Made by a program: the position numbers and the translations under genes. DNA of 64,000 bases from Dasyornis broadbenti (Eukaryota > Chordata > Aves > Passeriformes > Dasyornithidae): positions 1,075,246 to 1,139,245 of the forward strand of contig VZRN01005001.1 in assembly GCA_013397935.1 (NCBI GenBank), read 5' to 3'. The notes beneath the pieces are model-generated. The model was not told the DNA's origin. It did no database searches and saw nothing but the letters and a program-made list of their open reading frames with translations. How positions within the stretch are numbered: the first letter of the stretch is position 1; every line of letters starts with the position of its first letter. Positions 9,035 to 20,200 of this stretch are shown piece after piece.

Positions 9035-10505
9035 GCTGCTTGGTCCCTTCTCCCTGGCTCATGCAAAGTCTCCTGGGGCAGCCTATTTCTCCCCTACAGC
9101 ACCCATGAGGGGCTTGGCACAGACCTGTGCTGTGCTGGCAGCAAATTCGGGCTAAAACGACAGAGGATGGGGGAAATACAGCGAAAGCCACCTCCAGCCC
9201 CCAAAGCTCCTTAGCTGTAACCATGTCCCTGCACAGTGACCCCTGTGCTTTGCCATCCCCTGGTCCCCCAGTTTCACCCGTCACTGGAGCCCTGCCACCC
9301 TTGCTGGGGATGGAGGCCCTTTTTGCAGTCCCCTGCGGTGGTGGCAGACGCTCTGCTCATCACCCGATCTCATCACCCAATCTCAGCATCCCCAGGCAGG
9401 GGTGGCCCGAGGCCACCCCCTGTGCCACCTGATGAGCACAAGGGACACGTGTCCCACGTCCTGCCAGCACAGTCCCCACCCGGGCCCTGCTCTGCTGTCA
9501 CCTCCCCGTCCCAGCTCGCTCTCCCCACATGCACAGGACCCCTGAGCTCTGTTTGCTGATTAACCTGGAGCCTGGAGCCCTGCCCAGATCGAACACAGTG
9601 ACACCATCACTGACCTTGGCCGGCCACGGGCCTGACTCCCAGTCCACATGAGACCCTTGGGAAGAGCCCCAGGCTCCTCATCACCCCAGCTTTCCACCTT
9701 TGCTGAGCCTAATGCCTGGGCACCCAGCTTTGGGACAGGTAACGACCCTCAGCAGTCCTGTGGATGAAACGGCATCACTGCCAACGTCCCGAGCCCTGCA
9801 CCCTCCCACAGCCCTTCTGCTGGACACCTGGCATTCCCAGCGGGATGGATCTGCAGCGCCTGGGGACAGGGAGAGCGTGTCCTACTGGTCACAGGTCACA
9901 CCTGGGCCGTGCCAAGGCACAGAGCAGTCCCCGTGGTGGCCTTGGGGCGCAATGGCACAGACAGAAGCAGCTCTGGCTCAGGTCCCCTGGTGCTGCTGTT
10001 GCCACAAGATGGGGATGTTGCTCACCACAGCCACCGCAGGAGCTGCACCTGCGTGGATGGCCTTCCTCCTCCTCCTCCTCCTCCTCGTTCCCCCAGCGCG
10101 GGCTTGGAGCAGCTTTGCCATGCTGCCTCTCTCGTGGGATACACACAGGGTGTCCCTGCTCCTGTTCCACGACACCATTCCCCGTGCTTCTCCTGACATT
10201 GGAGCCTTTTCTGCTCATTTGTCTGCGATAGCTTCCCTGTCCCACCCCACACCGAGCATTTTCTTCCCTCCTTTCCCCCCCCACACGATTGCCTTCCACA
10301 CCTGAGGGCAGTGCACGTTTCTACCTCACACTGGACATCCTCCTCAGCGAGACCCTGTCACAAAAAGTGACCCGTGGTGTGTGAATGAAATAATTGGGTG
10401 CCTCTGACACAGCCCCAAGCACTGCAGGAAACCCTACAGCCATCATCATCCTCTGAGGAACGCTCTGAGAGCAACACCATGAGTGGGGTGATGCCTTTGG
10501 CTCTT
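9035..10505. other. Intergenic stretch between SC5D and SORL1
   Basis: GC-rich, C-biased unique sequence. It includes a short CTC/TCC trinucleotide run at about 10065-10086 that gives poly-Leu or poly-Glu shadows in open frames. No exon, RNA gene or transposon was recognised. Confidence 0.4.
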
Positions 10506-10507
10506 GT

Positions 10508-10669
10508 CCCTGGAATCTCTGTTCCACTCCCAGAATCGGCTCCAGCAAAATGCAATGGTTCCTTTAAACAACTCTACCCTCTCAGTCCCCTAAACCCTCT
10601 GGGACCTCTAAAGCTGAGACAGGGAAAGGTCTCAAGGAAGAGGGGAAGGAAAACCAGGGGGCCAGGGGC
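10508..10669 (+). repeat. 162-bp duplicated segment, copy 1
   Basis: This segment matches 11113-11274 base for base at a constant offset of 605, with about six mismatches and no gaps. Its content is not recognised as a known repeat family. Confidence 0.9.
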
Positions 10670-11112
10670 TCCTCGCCTTGCTCTTGGAGTTCACAGCTTT
10701 TGCTGCTGATGAAATCCAGATGGACCTTAAAATAAACTCTGCACTGTTCCCCTCTCCCCTTTACGTCTCTTTTCAAGAAACGAAAAATACCTTGGCAAGG
10801 GAAACGCGAGTTTCCCTGCACAAAGAAAGAGCCATTCATCAGTGAGCGTTTACCAGGGCTGGGATCACCCAAGGGGTCCTGGCTAAAGCTCTCTCCCTGT
10901 GCCCACCACAGTGACCTGGGAGCCCACAGCGGGACAGGGACCCTTCTTGCACCCTGAAAGAAGAAACGAGCTGGGAGAGGGACAGCAATCCCCACCCCAC
11001 ACACACTGTTTTTCTCCGTTTATCACCTCAGCAAAGGCAGTTCCTCATTTCCTCCTATTTCTCACTCTGTTCCTCCTCTGCAGGTCCTTTTTGGGTCCTT
11101 CTCACCTGCCCA

Positions 11113-11274
11113 CCCTGGAACCTCTGTTCTACTCCCGGACTCAGCTCCAGCAAAATGCAATGGTTCCTTTAAACAACTCTACCCCCTCAGTCCCCTAAAC
11201 CCTCTGGGACCTCTAAAGCTGAGACAGGGAAAGGTCTCAAGGAAGAGGGGAAGGAAAACCAGGGGGCCAGGGGC
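11113..11274 (+). repeat. 162-bp duplicated segment, copy 2
   Basis: This is the second copy of 10508-10669. The differences cluster in its first 60 bases; the last 80 or so bases are identical. An AATAAA follows at 11313-11318. The pair could be remnants of a longer repeat or a recent local duplication. Confidence 0.9.
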
Positions 11275-12635
11275 ACTTTGCCTGTAGCAACCGGCTACAG
11301 GGATTCCCACACAATAAAACTCCCTCACTGGCTGCCCTTACCCACGGTGACCTCCTGTCCTCCTGAGGGACATTACCCTGAGTCAAGACCTCTAAAAGCT
11401 TTATTAGGAGGGCTTATAATTGTATTGACTCGATAATTGAGATACACTAACTGGGTTTCTAGGTGAAAGCACCTCGGGGAAAGCTCTGGACAACATTCCC
11501 GCTATTAAAGCAAGTGAAATAAGGGGGAGCAAGGCTGCCTCGGGGCTGTCCATGGGATTTATAGGCTCCCATTCCTTCACTGCTGGGCCACATCCATTTT
11601 CCTTGATGATTCCCTGATACAGCACAAGAAATGCTGGATTGGTGCACAGCATGTGAGGCAGGGGAGCTGAAACCCAGAACATTGGCAAGGCCTTTTTCTT
11701 AGCAGCTAGACAATGCCTAAAAAACCACCTTAAATACCTAAAAAACCACCTCTGGCTTGGAGAGACAAGCTGGGGCTGAGCAACAGGCACAGGTCAACTT
11801 TCCTGTCATCTCCCAGCATCATTTGAGTTTTCTGCCTCAAATCCTTGCACCTGGGGCACGCACGAGCCCCAGGCAGGGGTGGCACAAGTTGCTTTCTGGG
11901 AGGGATGCACAGCGGGCAGAGGAATCCCCACGACCAGGAGTGCAGCACTTTGAGCTGCCCCAATAAATCAGAGCTGTGGCCACTGGCACTGGTCCTGCGC
12001 TGTCCCTGCAGAACCACCCAAGCATCAGCTCCCCCACATCGGGGAGTTTCGGGCATGTTACCTATGCCAAGTGTTTTAGGGGAAGCACACAGCCACTGGC
12101 ACAGCTCAAACCCACCTCCCGTGGGTGGGAGAGGTAGCAGAAGGCCCTGGAGAGACCCTGAGGGTCTCTGGCTTCCCATTCCCACCATGCCTCACTCGCC
12201 TTCCCAGCTCCCCAGGTAAAGAGATGGCAGAAAGTGAGACAGAGATCTCTGAGGGCTGCCAGGAATGTACCCAGGGGAAATCTGTCACCACAACCTGTGA
12301 GATCATTTGCACCTTTTCCTCTTGACATCCATCCACACCTTCGCCTTCCCATCCAGAGGGAGGCTCAGCCCCTCATCACACTCAGCAGGAAGGACCTGAG
12401 CCTGTGTTACCATGATTTTATGGTTCACACCATTGTGTTTCTATCTAACCTCAGCCTGGGCAATTGTGCTACTTCCCACCAATCCTGGAGTGGTTTAGGC
12501 CCACATCCCCAGCTGGGGTCACATCTGCAAGGGTGCACATGGGAGGAAAAATGCAGCTTGGCTTTTTTGGGGGAAGCCTCACAATTCCTCGGAGAGAAGC
12601 AGCTGCAGTGCTTTTATAATATTTGAGTTTATGTC
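11275..12635. other. Intergenic stretch, nothing recognised
   Basis: Unique sequence without an exon-like open frame. AATAAA at 11313-11318 follows the second copy of the duplicated segment. No transcript can be built that would use it. Confidence 0.4.
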
Positions 12636-12930
12636 ATTGAATCCCAGAATGGTTTGGGTTGGAAGGGCTCTTAAAGCTCATCTCATTCCACCCCCTTCCA
12701 CTATCCCAGGCTGCTCCAAACCCTGTCCAACCTGGCCTTGGACACTGCCAGGGATCCAGGGGCAGCCACAGCTGCTCTGGGCACCCTGTGCCAGGGCCTC
12801 CCCACCCTCCCAGGGAAGAATTTCTTCCTAACATCCATTCTCAATTTACTCTTTGCCAGTTTGAAGCCTTTCCCCTTTGCCCTGTCACTCCATGCCCTCC
12901 TAAACAGCTTCATTTACCTCAACAGTTTCC
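12636..12930 (-). mobile_element. CR1 LINE 3' fragment
   Basis: The reverse-complement CR1 3' end begins with AATCCCAGAATGGTTTGGGTTGGAAGGG-type sequence. It runs through CCAGGCTGCTCCAAACCCTGTCC, GGGGCAGCCACAGCTGCTCTGGGC and GAATTTCTTCCTAACATCC. It is well preserved, 5'-truncated, and closely similar to the copies at 1051 and 60356. Confidence 0.9.
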
Positions 12931-12988
12931 TTCCATTCACTCTCGCTCCCTTTGAGTTGATTTCTGGCTGCTCCATTTCGCTTCACTC

Positions 12989-13462
12989 CATTTCACAGAA
13001 ATGAACTTGCACTTATTTCACTCCATCTCGACAGGGACCCGAGCATCCTCTGGAGGAGGAGAAAGAGAAAAAGAGGGAGAGGGAAAGGGAGGAAAAGAGG
13101 GAGAGAGGGGAAAAGAGGGAGAAGGAGAAGAGGGGAGGGGGCCCGAGCTTCAGGTCATTTCACATACATTAATTGGAACTTATTTCATTCCATCTCGGTG
13201 GAGACCCGAGCATCCTCCGGAGGGGGAGAAGGAGAGGGAGGAAAAGAGGAAGAGGGAGAAAAACAGGGAGAGGGAAAGAAGAAGAGGGGAGGAGGCCTGA
13301 GCTTCTGTCCATTGCACAGAAATTAACTTGAACTTATTTCACTGCATCTCAACGGGGACCCGAGCATCCTCCAGCGCGGGAGAGCAGACGGAGAAAAAGA
13401 GGAAAAGGGAGATGAAGAGGGAGAAGGAGCGGAGAAGAGAGGAGGGGGCCCGAGCATCCGTG
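12989..13462 (+). repeat. Three tandem purine-rich units upstream of SORL1
   Basis: Three copies start at 12989, 13156 and 13310 (periods 167 and 154). Each begins CATTTCACAGAAATkAACTTG-like and carries ACTTATTTCACTCCATCTC and GACCCGAGCATCCTC. Each then runs into a long G/A-only tract (about 13035-13140, 13222-13298 and 13378-13445) and closes with GGGGGCCCGAGC or a variant. The third copy merges into the SORL1 CpG-rich first-exon region. Polypurine tracts like these can form triplex or quadruplex structures; that is inference. Confidence 0.85.
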
Positions 13463-14200
13463 CCCGCGGGGAGCGGCGGGGGGGCTCGCAGCGGCAGCGC
13501 TGCCCATGCACATTCTCTCCGGGCGGCGGCGCGGCTGCCGCTCCGCCCGGCTCGGCTCCGCTCCTCCCGGCCCCGCTCCGCTCCGCCCGGCCCCGGCGGN
13601 NNNNNNNNNNNNNNNNNNNNNNNNNNNNNNNNNNNNNNNNNNNNNNNNNNNNNNNNNNNNNNNNNNNNNNNNNNNNNNNNNNNNNGGGCCGCCGCGCCGC
13701 GCCGCGCCCGCCCGAGCCCATCCAGGTGTACGGACAGGTGAGCGCAGAGCGGGGGTGGCGATGGGGACACACGCGTGGCTCATTCCCCCCGGGAACACCG
13801 CGCTCCATCACCCCCTCTCCCCATCCTCCCGCGGGGGTCGCGGCGCGTCCCGCCTGGGGAAGGGTCGGCGCGTCGGTCCGCGGCTCCGGGGAGAGCAGCG
13901 CGTATTTGGGCGCCGCCGGTGCCTGCTCTCGCCTATCCCCGCATCCCCGGCTCGCCCCGGTCACGTTCGCGCTCGTTGCCGGCGAGATGCGCTCCCAGCG
14001 GGAGCAGCCAAGGGCACGCGGCAGGGATTCGGGCCGGGCATCCCTTGCCGCTGGAGAGCCGCGGGAGGGACGGCGATTCCCTGCGGGCCGTGGGGCAGCG
14101 GCGCCTCCGGGGATGCTTGCGGGGAGCATCGCCGCGCTCGGGAGCTGGGCACGGGGAGATGCCGCCGGGGGAAGGGTTGGCTCTCGGTGAGGCACTGTGT
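13440..14200 (+). promoter_or_regulatory. SORL1: SORL1 CpG island, promoter and exon 1 region
   Basis: A very GC- and CpG-rich block surrounds the assembly gap and the readable end of SORL1 exon 1. It continues into intron 1. No TATA box is evident. An ATG at 13506 opens a frame into the gap, but the residues it would encode (Arg/Gly/Pro/Ala-rich) do not look like a signal peptide, so the true start codon is not assigned. Transcription start is likely within or just upstream of this block. Confidence 0.6.
13600..13685. other. Assembly gap (N run) inside SORL1 exon 1
   Basis: Eighty-six unknown bases in extremely GC-rich sequence. The gap hides at least part of the SORL1 signal peptide and propeptide. 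Its true length is not known, so the reading frame cannot be carried across it. Confidence 0.95.
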
Positions 14201-17200
14201 CCTTCTCCGCGAGAAGGGCTCCTTGCGTGTCTGAGCCATCCTCCACCGATCCTCGGGAAAGAAGGGGAGCGGAGTTGCTCATGGCAGGAAAACACGGAAA
14301 CTGCTATTTCTGAAAGCATCCCTGCTCAGGCTCGATTCACTGGCAAGTTTTGCTGCCAGGACCATGAAGGCTCCCCCTGACCCCCTCTTTTCCATCACTT
14401 TTGGGGGTGATGACGAATTACACTTAGACTTTCCGCTCTGGAAAGCTTCAGCCTTTGATGTACCCACACGCTGGACCACGCTACGCTGCCCTACTTGATC
14501 CTCCTTGCTGACACTGCCTGTGTCCCCATCACGTGCCCAAAAGGCTGATGGGGGGGGATGAGCCCACAGAGGGACAAGGCACGTTTGAGGAGAGGCTTTG
14601 AGCCTTCAGTGCCATCTGCATTTCCCTCCTTGGACAGTGCTTTCCCCTCGGGTGCTCTATAATTTCCCCTTTTTGCTCCTTGTAGGATGAGAAGGAGCCA
14701 GTCACGCGGCAGGGCCCTGGAGCCGCTGGAGGGGCACACGCAGGGCTGGTGCTGCTCCTAAAGCCCTTCTGTTCCCTTGTTTAGGGAAAAGCTGTTCCTC
14801 CTCCCCTTGAAAATCTGCTTCGCCTCCTCTACCTCCTCAGCGTTTGGCTGTTTTTAGCATAACACAGCTACCCCATTTTAGAAGAAAACATGACACTTGT
14901 CTCTCATCTACAGCAAGACATTGGTGGTGGCACTTTCCCTTCTGTCTCCCCGTGCCTCCCATCCAGCCCACCTGCCTGGCAGAGAGCTGCTCTGGCAGGA
15001 ATGTCCCTGTCACCCGGACACGGAGCTGCAGGTCCGGGAGGCTGCAGTAACCCTGTCACTGTCTGGGACAGGACTAATAGGGAGTTCAACAGTTGCTGCT
15101 GTTTGGGCTTTTCTCATTGCCTCGAGCTCCCAGGGGGGATTTGCCTGGGGAATGGAGTCGCTCTCGCTGGCAGCAGAGCGCACAGCACCGGTTCCTTCTG
15201 CTGCTTTGGGGCGGGACACGCAGATTGTACAGCCCGGGTGTGTCACCAGGAAGAGCTGTTTGGGACTGAACGGCAGCTCTGAGTTCTCCCGAGTGCTCTT
15301 GAGCAGCACTTTAAATCAGGGCTCTGCTTTAATCAAAGCGACAAGAGGAGCCCGCGTGTCCTGGGCTGCGTTACAGATCTGACCACACACGTTACTAATG
15401 CCTGGGGAGCCGCTAAAGCTGAGCAGCGCCGTGCTCAGGGGTATCGTGCCTGGTCACAAGCGCCCAACAATCCCCATGGCCTCCCTCCCCCAGCTCCCTG
15501 GCACTCCAGCACCAGCAGAAAATCGTGCAGTCAAAGCACTCCTGTCTCAGGGACATCAGCGTAACGGGCAGTGCTTGGAGCGAGCATCCTTGTGCCGTGT
15601 CACTGCAGTCCCTTCTCTGGGACACATCCCGTGCCTTTGGCAGGTCACTTGGCCATATGCTACGCACTGGCTCGTGCCCCAAAACTCCCTGCCCTTCCCT
15701 GGCTCTCCACGGCGCTCCTCAAACAGGCTCGTGGGACAGCTGAGAGCCCGGGCTCAGCTCAGGGGCTGGGGAAAGCAGCGTTTGTGGCTGGTGTGGGTGA
15801 TGTCATCAGGGGACCGGAGGGAAGGATGCATCGCTGTGTCTGGAACCAGGCAGGGGAAGAACATTCAAACCTTTGTAGCTCCTCAGGAGCCAAGCACAGC
15901 TTACTCAGCACCGTCAGGAACAGGCTCAGAGCGCTCTTGCCTTGGACACCGAAAGCACAAGCACAGGATGTTACTTGGATTCTTTTCTGCACCCTCTGAT
16001 CGCATCCTTGCTGGGCAGGCTGCAGCAAAACTTCTCAGGAGCATCACCAAAAACCAGGACCAGTCGCCTAAACCCCTTTGTGGCTTTTCTTTGGTTTTTT
16101 TTCTGACTGTGAAGCAGCAGCCATTGAGAGACCAAATGCCCGACTCTGGGGACTGTCAGCTTGGAGACAGAGCAGGTTTTGTTCCCTTGCATGGCCCTCA
16201 CCTCTGGGATTGTTGGTGAAGGTTACAATGGGCAGACTGTTTGAAGCGGGCACTGGCACAAGACTGGACTTTTCTAGGATGTCACTGACAGCAGAGAAGC
16301 ATCCCCAGGGCAAGAAAACTTCACCCCTCGGGGCCAGCAGGGCTCCCTGAACCCCTCCCACAGCCGTGGCACCTCACCCTGCCCTCCTGCTCCTGGCACG
16401 AGCCCCTGGCCACTGTAGCAGTGGCTGATCTGCCACCCACCCTCCTGTCCCCTCACAACCTTTGTGCTCCTGCCCACACATCCCTGCTCAGACCCGGAGA
16501 CAGGGCCGGGCTCCAGGATTTCCCATTTCCATGGAATCTCCTCGGGATCCCACATAACGGGATGCCGGCTGCTGGGTGCGAAAAAGCCCCGAGGCACATG
16601 GACTGCAACCAACAGGGAAGAGAAAAGCAACCCCTGTGGCTGCCTGTGTGCGTGCTGGGCTGGAGAGTGACCATGGGGACGCTGGGCAGCCAGGGCTGTG
16701 TCGTGGCTATGGCAGACAGAGAGGAAAATGCTGGGGCAGGAGCCCAGCCTGGGTGTGCTGGTCCTGAGGGGGAGAGGAGTTATGAGAGCATTTACGCTGC
16801 TAAAACATATCCAACCTTTACCTGCAGACATCCCTTCCCCTTCTTTATCCAAAGCCACCCCCAAAAGCACGTGGCTCACAAGAAATCTTTGTTTTAAACC
16901 ACGCTGGGACAAAAGGCATCTTCTCTATCTGCTGGTGGCTCCTGTGGCAGCCACTTCCCCTCTGTGCTGCCTCTGCAAGGCTTGAGCCTCAAAACCTGCA
17001 CGTGGCCGTCACCTCTGCGCCTCCCCATCCCTTGAACCAGTGTTAGTGCCTGCCCTAACATCATCCTTCTCTTCCCCTTCTGGGGACACCAACTTCACTG
17101 CTCCCAATCTTCCTGTTTCCCGGTGGTAACCCACCCTGCCTTTGAGGAAAAGCACCAGGTTTTCATCATTTCCGGGCCATTTGCTCCGAGCTGACCTCTC

Positions 17201-20200
17201 CTCAGCCCACCACTTGACCTCGACACTGCCCACGCCCCTCTGCGCTGATGGAGACCTCAGATAACCTCCCCTGAACGTGCAAAACTGGCCGAGAGCCGGG
17301 AGAGGAGACAGAGCGAGCTGCGCAGGGTGAATGCCATCCGGCCCTGGGAACGCACACATCAGTCACGCTGCATCGCAAGTGAACCGTACTTAATTTTGAC
17401 CTACTTTGCCAGCCTGGCAGAGCCCTTGCCAGAGCAGACTTTAACCTTCTGGAGGTGCCCTGGCTGATGATAGCAAGTCCCAGCCACATCCTTTTCCTCC
17501 CCCTTTGTGTTAGCAGGTCTCCCTCCCCACCGCTGTGTCTTTCATCACCACCCTGAGAAGGTTTCCTCACTCCTGGCATTTGATTTTTGCCAGAGCTTGA
17601 TCTCTGGAAGCCGCACAGTTCCTGCTCCTGGCACTGTGGTGGCTGGGAAGGGTATTTGTGGTTTTATTCATTGTTTTTCCCCTCCAGCAGCTTCCTCACC
17701 GATCCTGAGAGCGCCATGGTGTCCCAGGGGCATCACTCGAGCTGTCCAGAGCTGGAGTGACAGGCTCATGGCACACTTTGGACCTTCTCTGCCACTTTCC
17801 TCCTTCGTTATGAAGGCATGAATTTTATCATCACTTCCCAAATCTGCTGGGGCAGCCTCCATTGCCATCACATGCCTGTCCCTCTATCAATTTCGGACAG
17901 CTCAGGTTGTTTCTGGATTCCTGCTGTGACCCCAGTCTTCCCCCTCCCTTCCCTTTTCCATTCTCCTGGAAACAACAGCTCAGGGGGAGCTCTCTTGGTG
18001 GTGGCACAGAGAAAACAGCCCTGCCAGCAGATGATTTCAGTATTAACAAAATTAACACGGGGCCTGGCGCTCTCCAAAATGAGTCACCCGTGTTCCATAT
18101 CAATGATTTCAGACCCTGGCATTTTCAGTCCAAGCCACAAGCAGCGCCACGGCAGGCACAGGCTGTATTTTAAAATACCACGGCAGGGCTGGAAGCAGAT
18201 GCTCGGGAGCAGAGCAGAAGGTGCAGTAATGAAGCTTTAGCGGGAGCGCACGGGGAACGCGGCGTGCCGGGAATGCAGGAGCCACCCATGGCACTCCGGA
18301 GCCGGGCTCTTGCGTAAGCCCTGCCGGGGGGAGGCAGAGGAATGGGGACAGAAAGGCCTGGCACTTGTCCTCTGCAGCTTCCAGCCAGCTGGAATGAGGA
18401 GGAGCACGGTGAGAGCACCTTTTCTCCGTGCACCCTCTGCTATCCGGGCAGCAGCTCTGCTTCTGACCCCTCCTTCAGCCCCAGCCTCATTCCCACAGCA
18501 ACTGGGATCAAAATATTTAGCCCGTTCCCCTTCTCCACACGTCCTGGCAGCCCTGAAGCTGCGATCCAAGCTGATGGCAACACTTGGATGGTTTCAGCAG
18601 CTGCTCAGGACCCTTGCTCTTTGCCACCCTCGCTTATCAAACAGTAGTAATAACTTATTAACTATTCAGAAATTCCCTGGGAACTGCTTTAGTTTGTAGG
18701 CCAGCTGCAGGATGGGAAAACACCCAAGCGATCCCTCGGAACCTTTGTTCTGCACACAATTTTACAGCACTGAGCCTCAGCCCCTGAGCTGTCACCGTTT
18801 GTCACCTCCCGATGCATCGCGAGCGTCCTGGAGCTGGAGCGTCAATCCTCCACAAAGCAAACCCAGGGACACACACAGGGAGCTCCCGAGCCCACTGGAC
18901 CCCAAGAACAACCCCTGATGCTCTCCTGTCACGTGTCACCGCTGTTACAGATCAGCCAGCGCACAATATTCCTGCTGGTGGCTCACCACAGCCAGCGGTG
19001 GGATTTCTGCACCCACGCTTCCCACGCAGAGCAGCGGCCCCAAGGCTGGGATTTGGAGTCCTCTGGTGATGGGAGGGCTTGAGAGCAGCTCTGGAGAGCT
19101 GTCCCTGCCAGTCACTCACCCCCTGACTCTGCTGGAGCCCAGGGCTGTCACGTTTGTCACATGCAAGGGGTGAGCCACCTTCTCAACTAAAATCCTTCCC
19201 CAAAGTTTTAATCTGGGCATAGGCAACGGAGGGGGATGTGGCAGGAAGGGAGGCTGGTGTTTCGGCATTTCAGGTACCAAAGAACGTGGATCAGGGCTTT
19301 TTCCCCAGCTCGGGGCACTCGAGGAGCTCAGCCCTGCACTCTGCACATCCACTGACAGTCATCACCTCTCCAGGCTCAGCAGGGCAACGCTTCCATCTCG
19401 GCTCCCAGACATCCCCTCTGCCAGCCCAGCCTGGAGCACTCAGGCTCCAGCTGCATCCCTGAAGCTCCTACCTGCTCTCGGATGGCAGCTCCAGGGGCTG
19501 TCTTCTTCTCATGCCGTTCCTGCAGGGCATTCATTTGTTGGAAGATGCTGTTAACAAAGAAATAAATACATAACATGAGCAAAGCTAGAAACATTAACTA
19601 CATTAACTGCAGCTACGAGCAGCCTCTGCTACGTCTTGGCTCCGGTTTTCCCCTCCTGGACTTCATTTGGCACCTCACATATTAGGAGGACAAATTAGAA
19701 TTTCATGCATATTTCATATATACTTAATCGCTTGGCAAAGACCAAAACACTTTCCCATTAGGTGGAATTTATGCTAAATGCTGTTTCCATTAGGCACCAG
19801 TCACTGCCTGCTCAGAGGTTACACCAGTTCCCCGGGAAGGTGGGGACGCTGTGGCAGTGACGAAGCAGCAGGGCAGGGTCCCTACCAGCAGCCTCATTGC
19901 AGAGCTGTTCCATGAAACCCCTCCAGCTTCATGGGACATCAGCTGCTGGCTGAGCGGCACAGACTTGGGGTCCTGCTTGGTGCTCCCCTGGGTCCCCACA
20001 GAGCTCTGAAGGGCCAGGGCAGGGCTGACAAGCAGCCAACACAAACTTTCAGTGTCTCCTAAACCCGAAACACTGCTGCGCCAGCCCTTGCTGGGACACT
20101 CACAGCATCCTTGTGCTGCCTCCTCCTGCTTTACACCCTCTAGTAAGAGCTTCTCCAGCTGCTCCGGCCCTTCTGCTGACCACTCCTCCCTCTGCCAGGG

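Noticed and set aside
10508..11318. Paired LTRs of an endogenous retrovirus
   Set aside because: The 162-bp copies with AATAAA downstream of the second are suggestive. However, there is no TG..CA boundary, no primer-binding site and no gag or pol sequence between them.
13506..13508. ATG at 13506 as the SORL1 start codon
   Set aside because: The downstream residues lack a hydrophobic signal-peptide core, and the frame cannot be carried through the gap. It is not assigned.
13323..14282. 319-codon minus-strand frame across the assembly gap
   Set aside because: It is translated through Ns of unknown length in CpG-island DNA, and the Arg/Pro/Ala-rich product is typical of chance frames.
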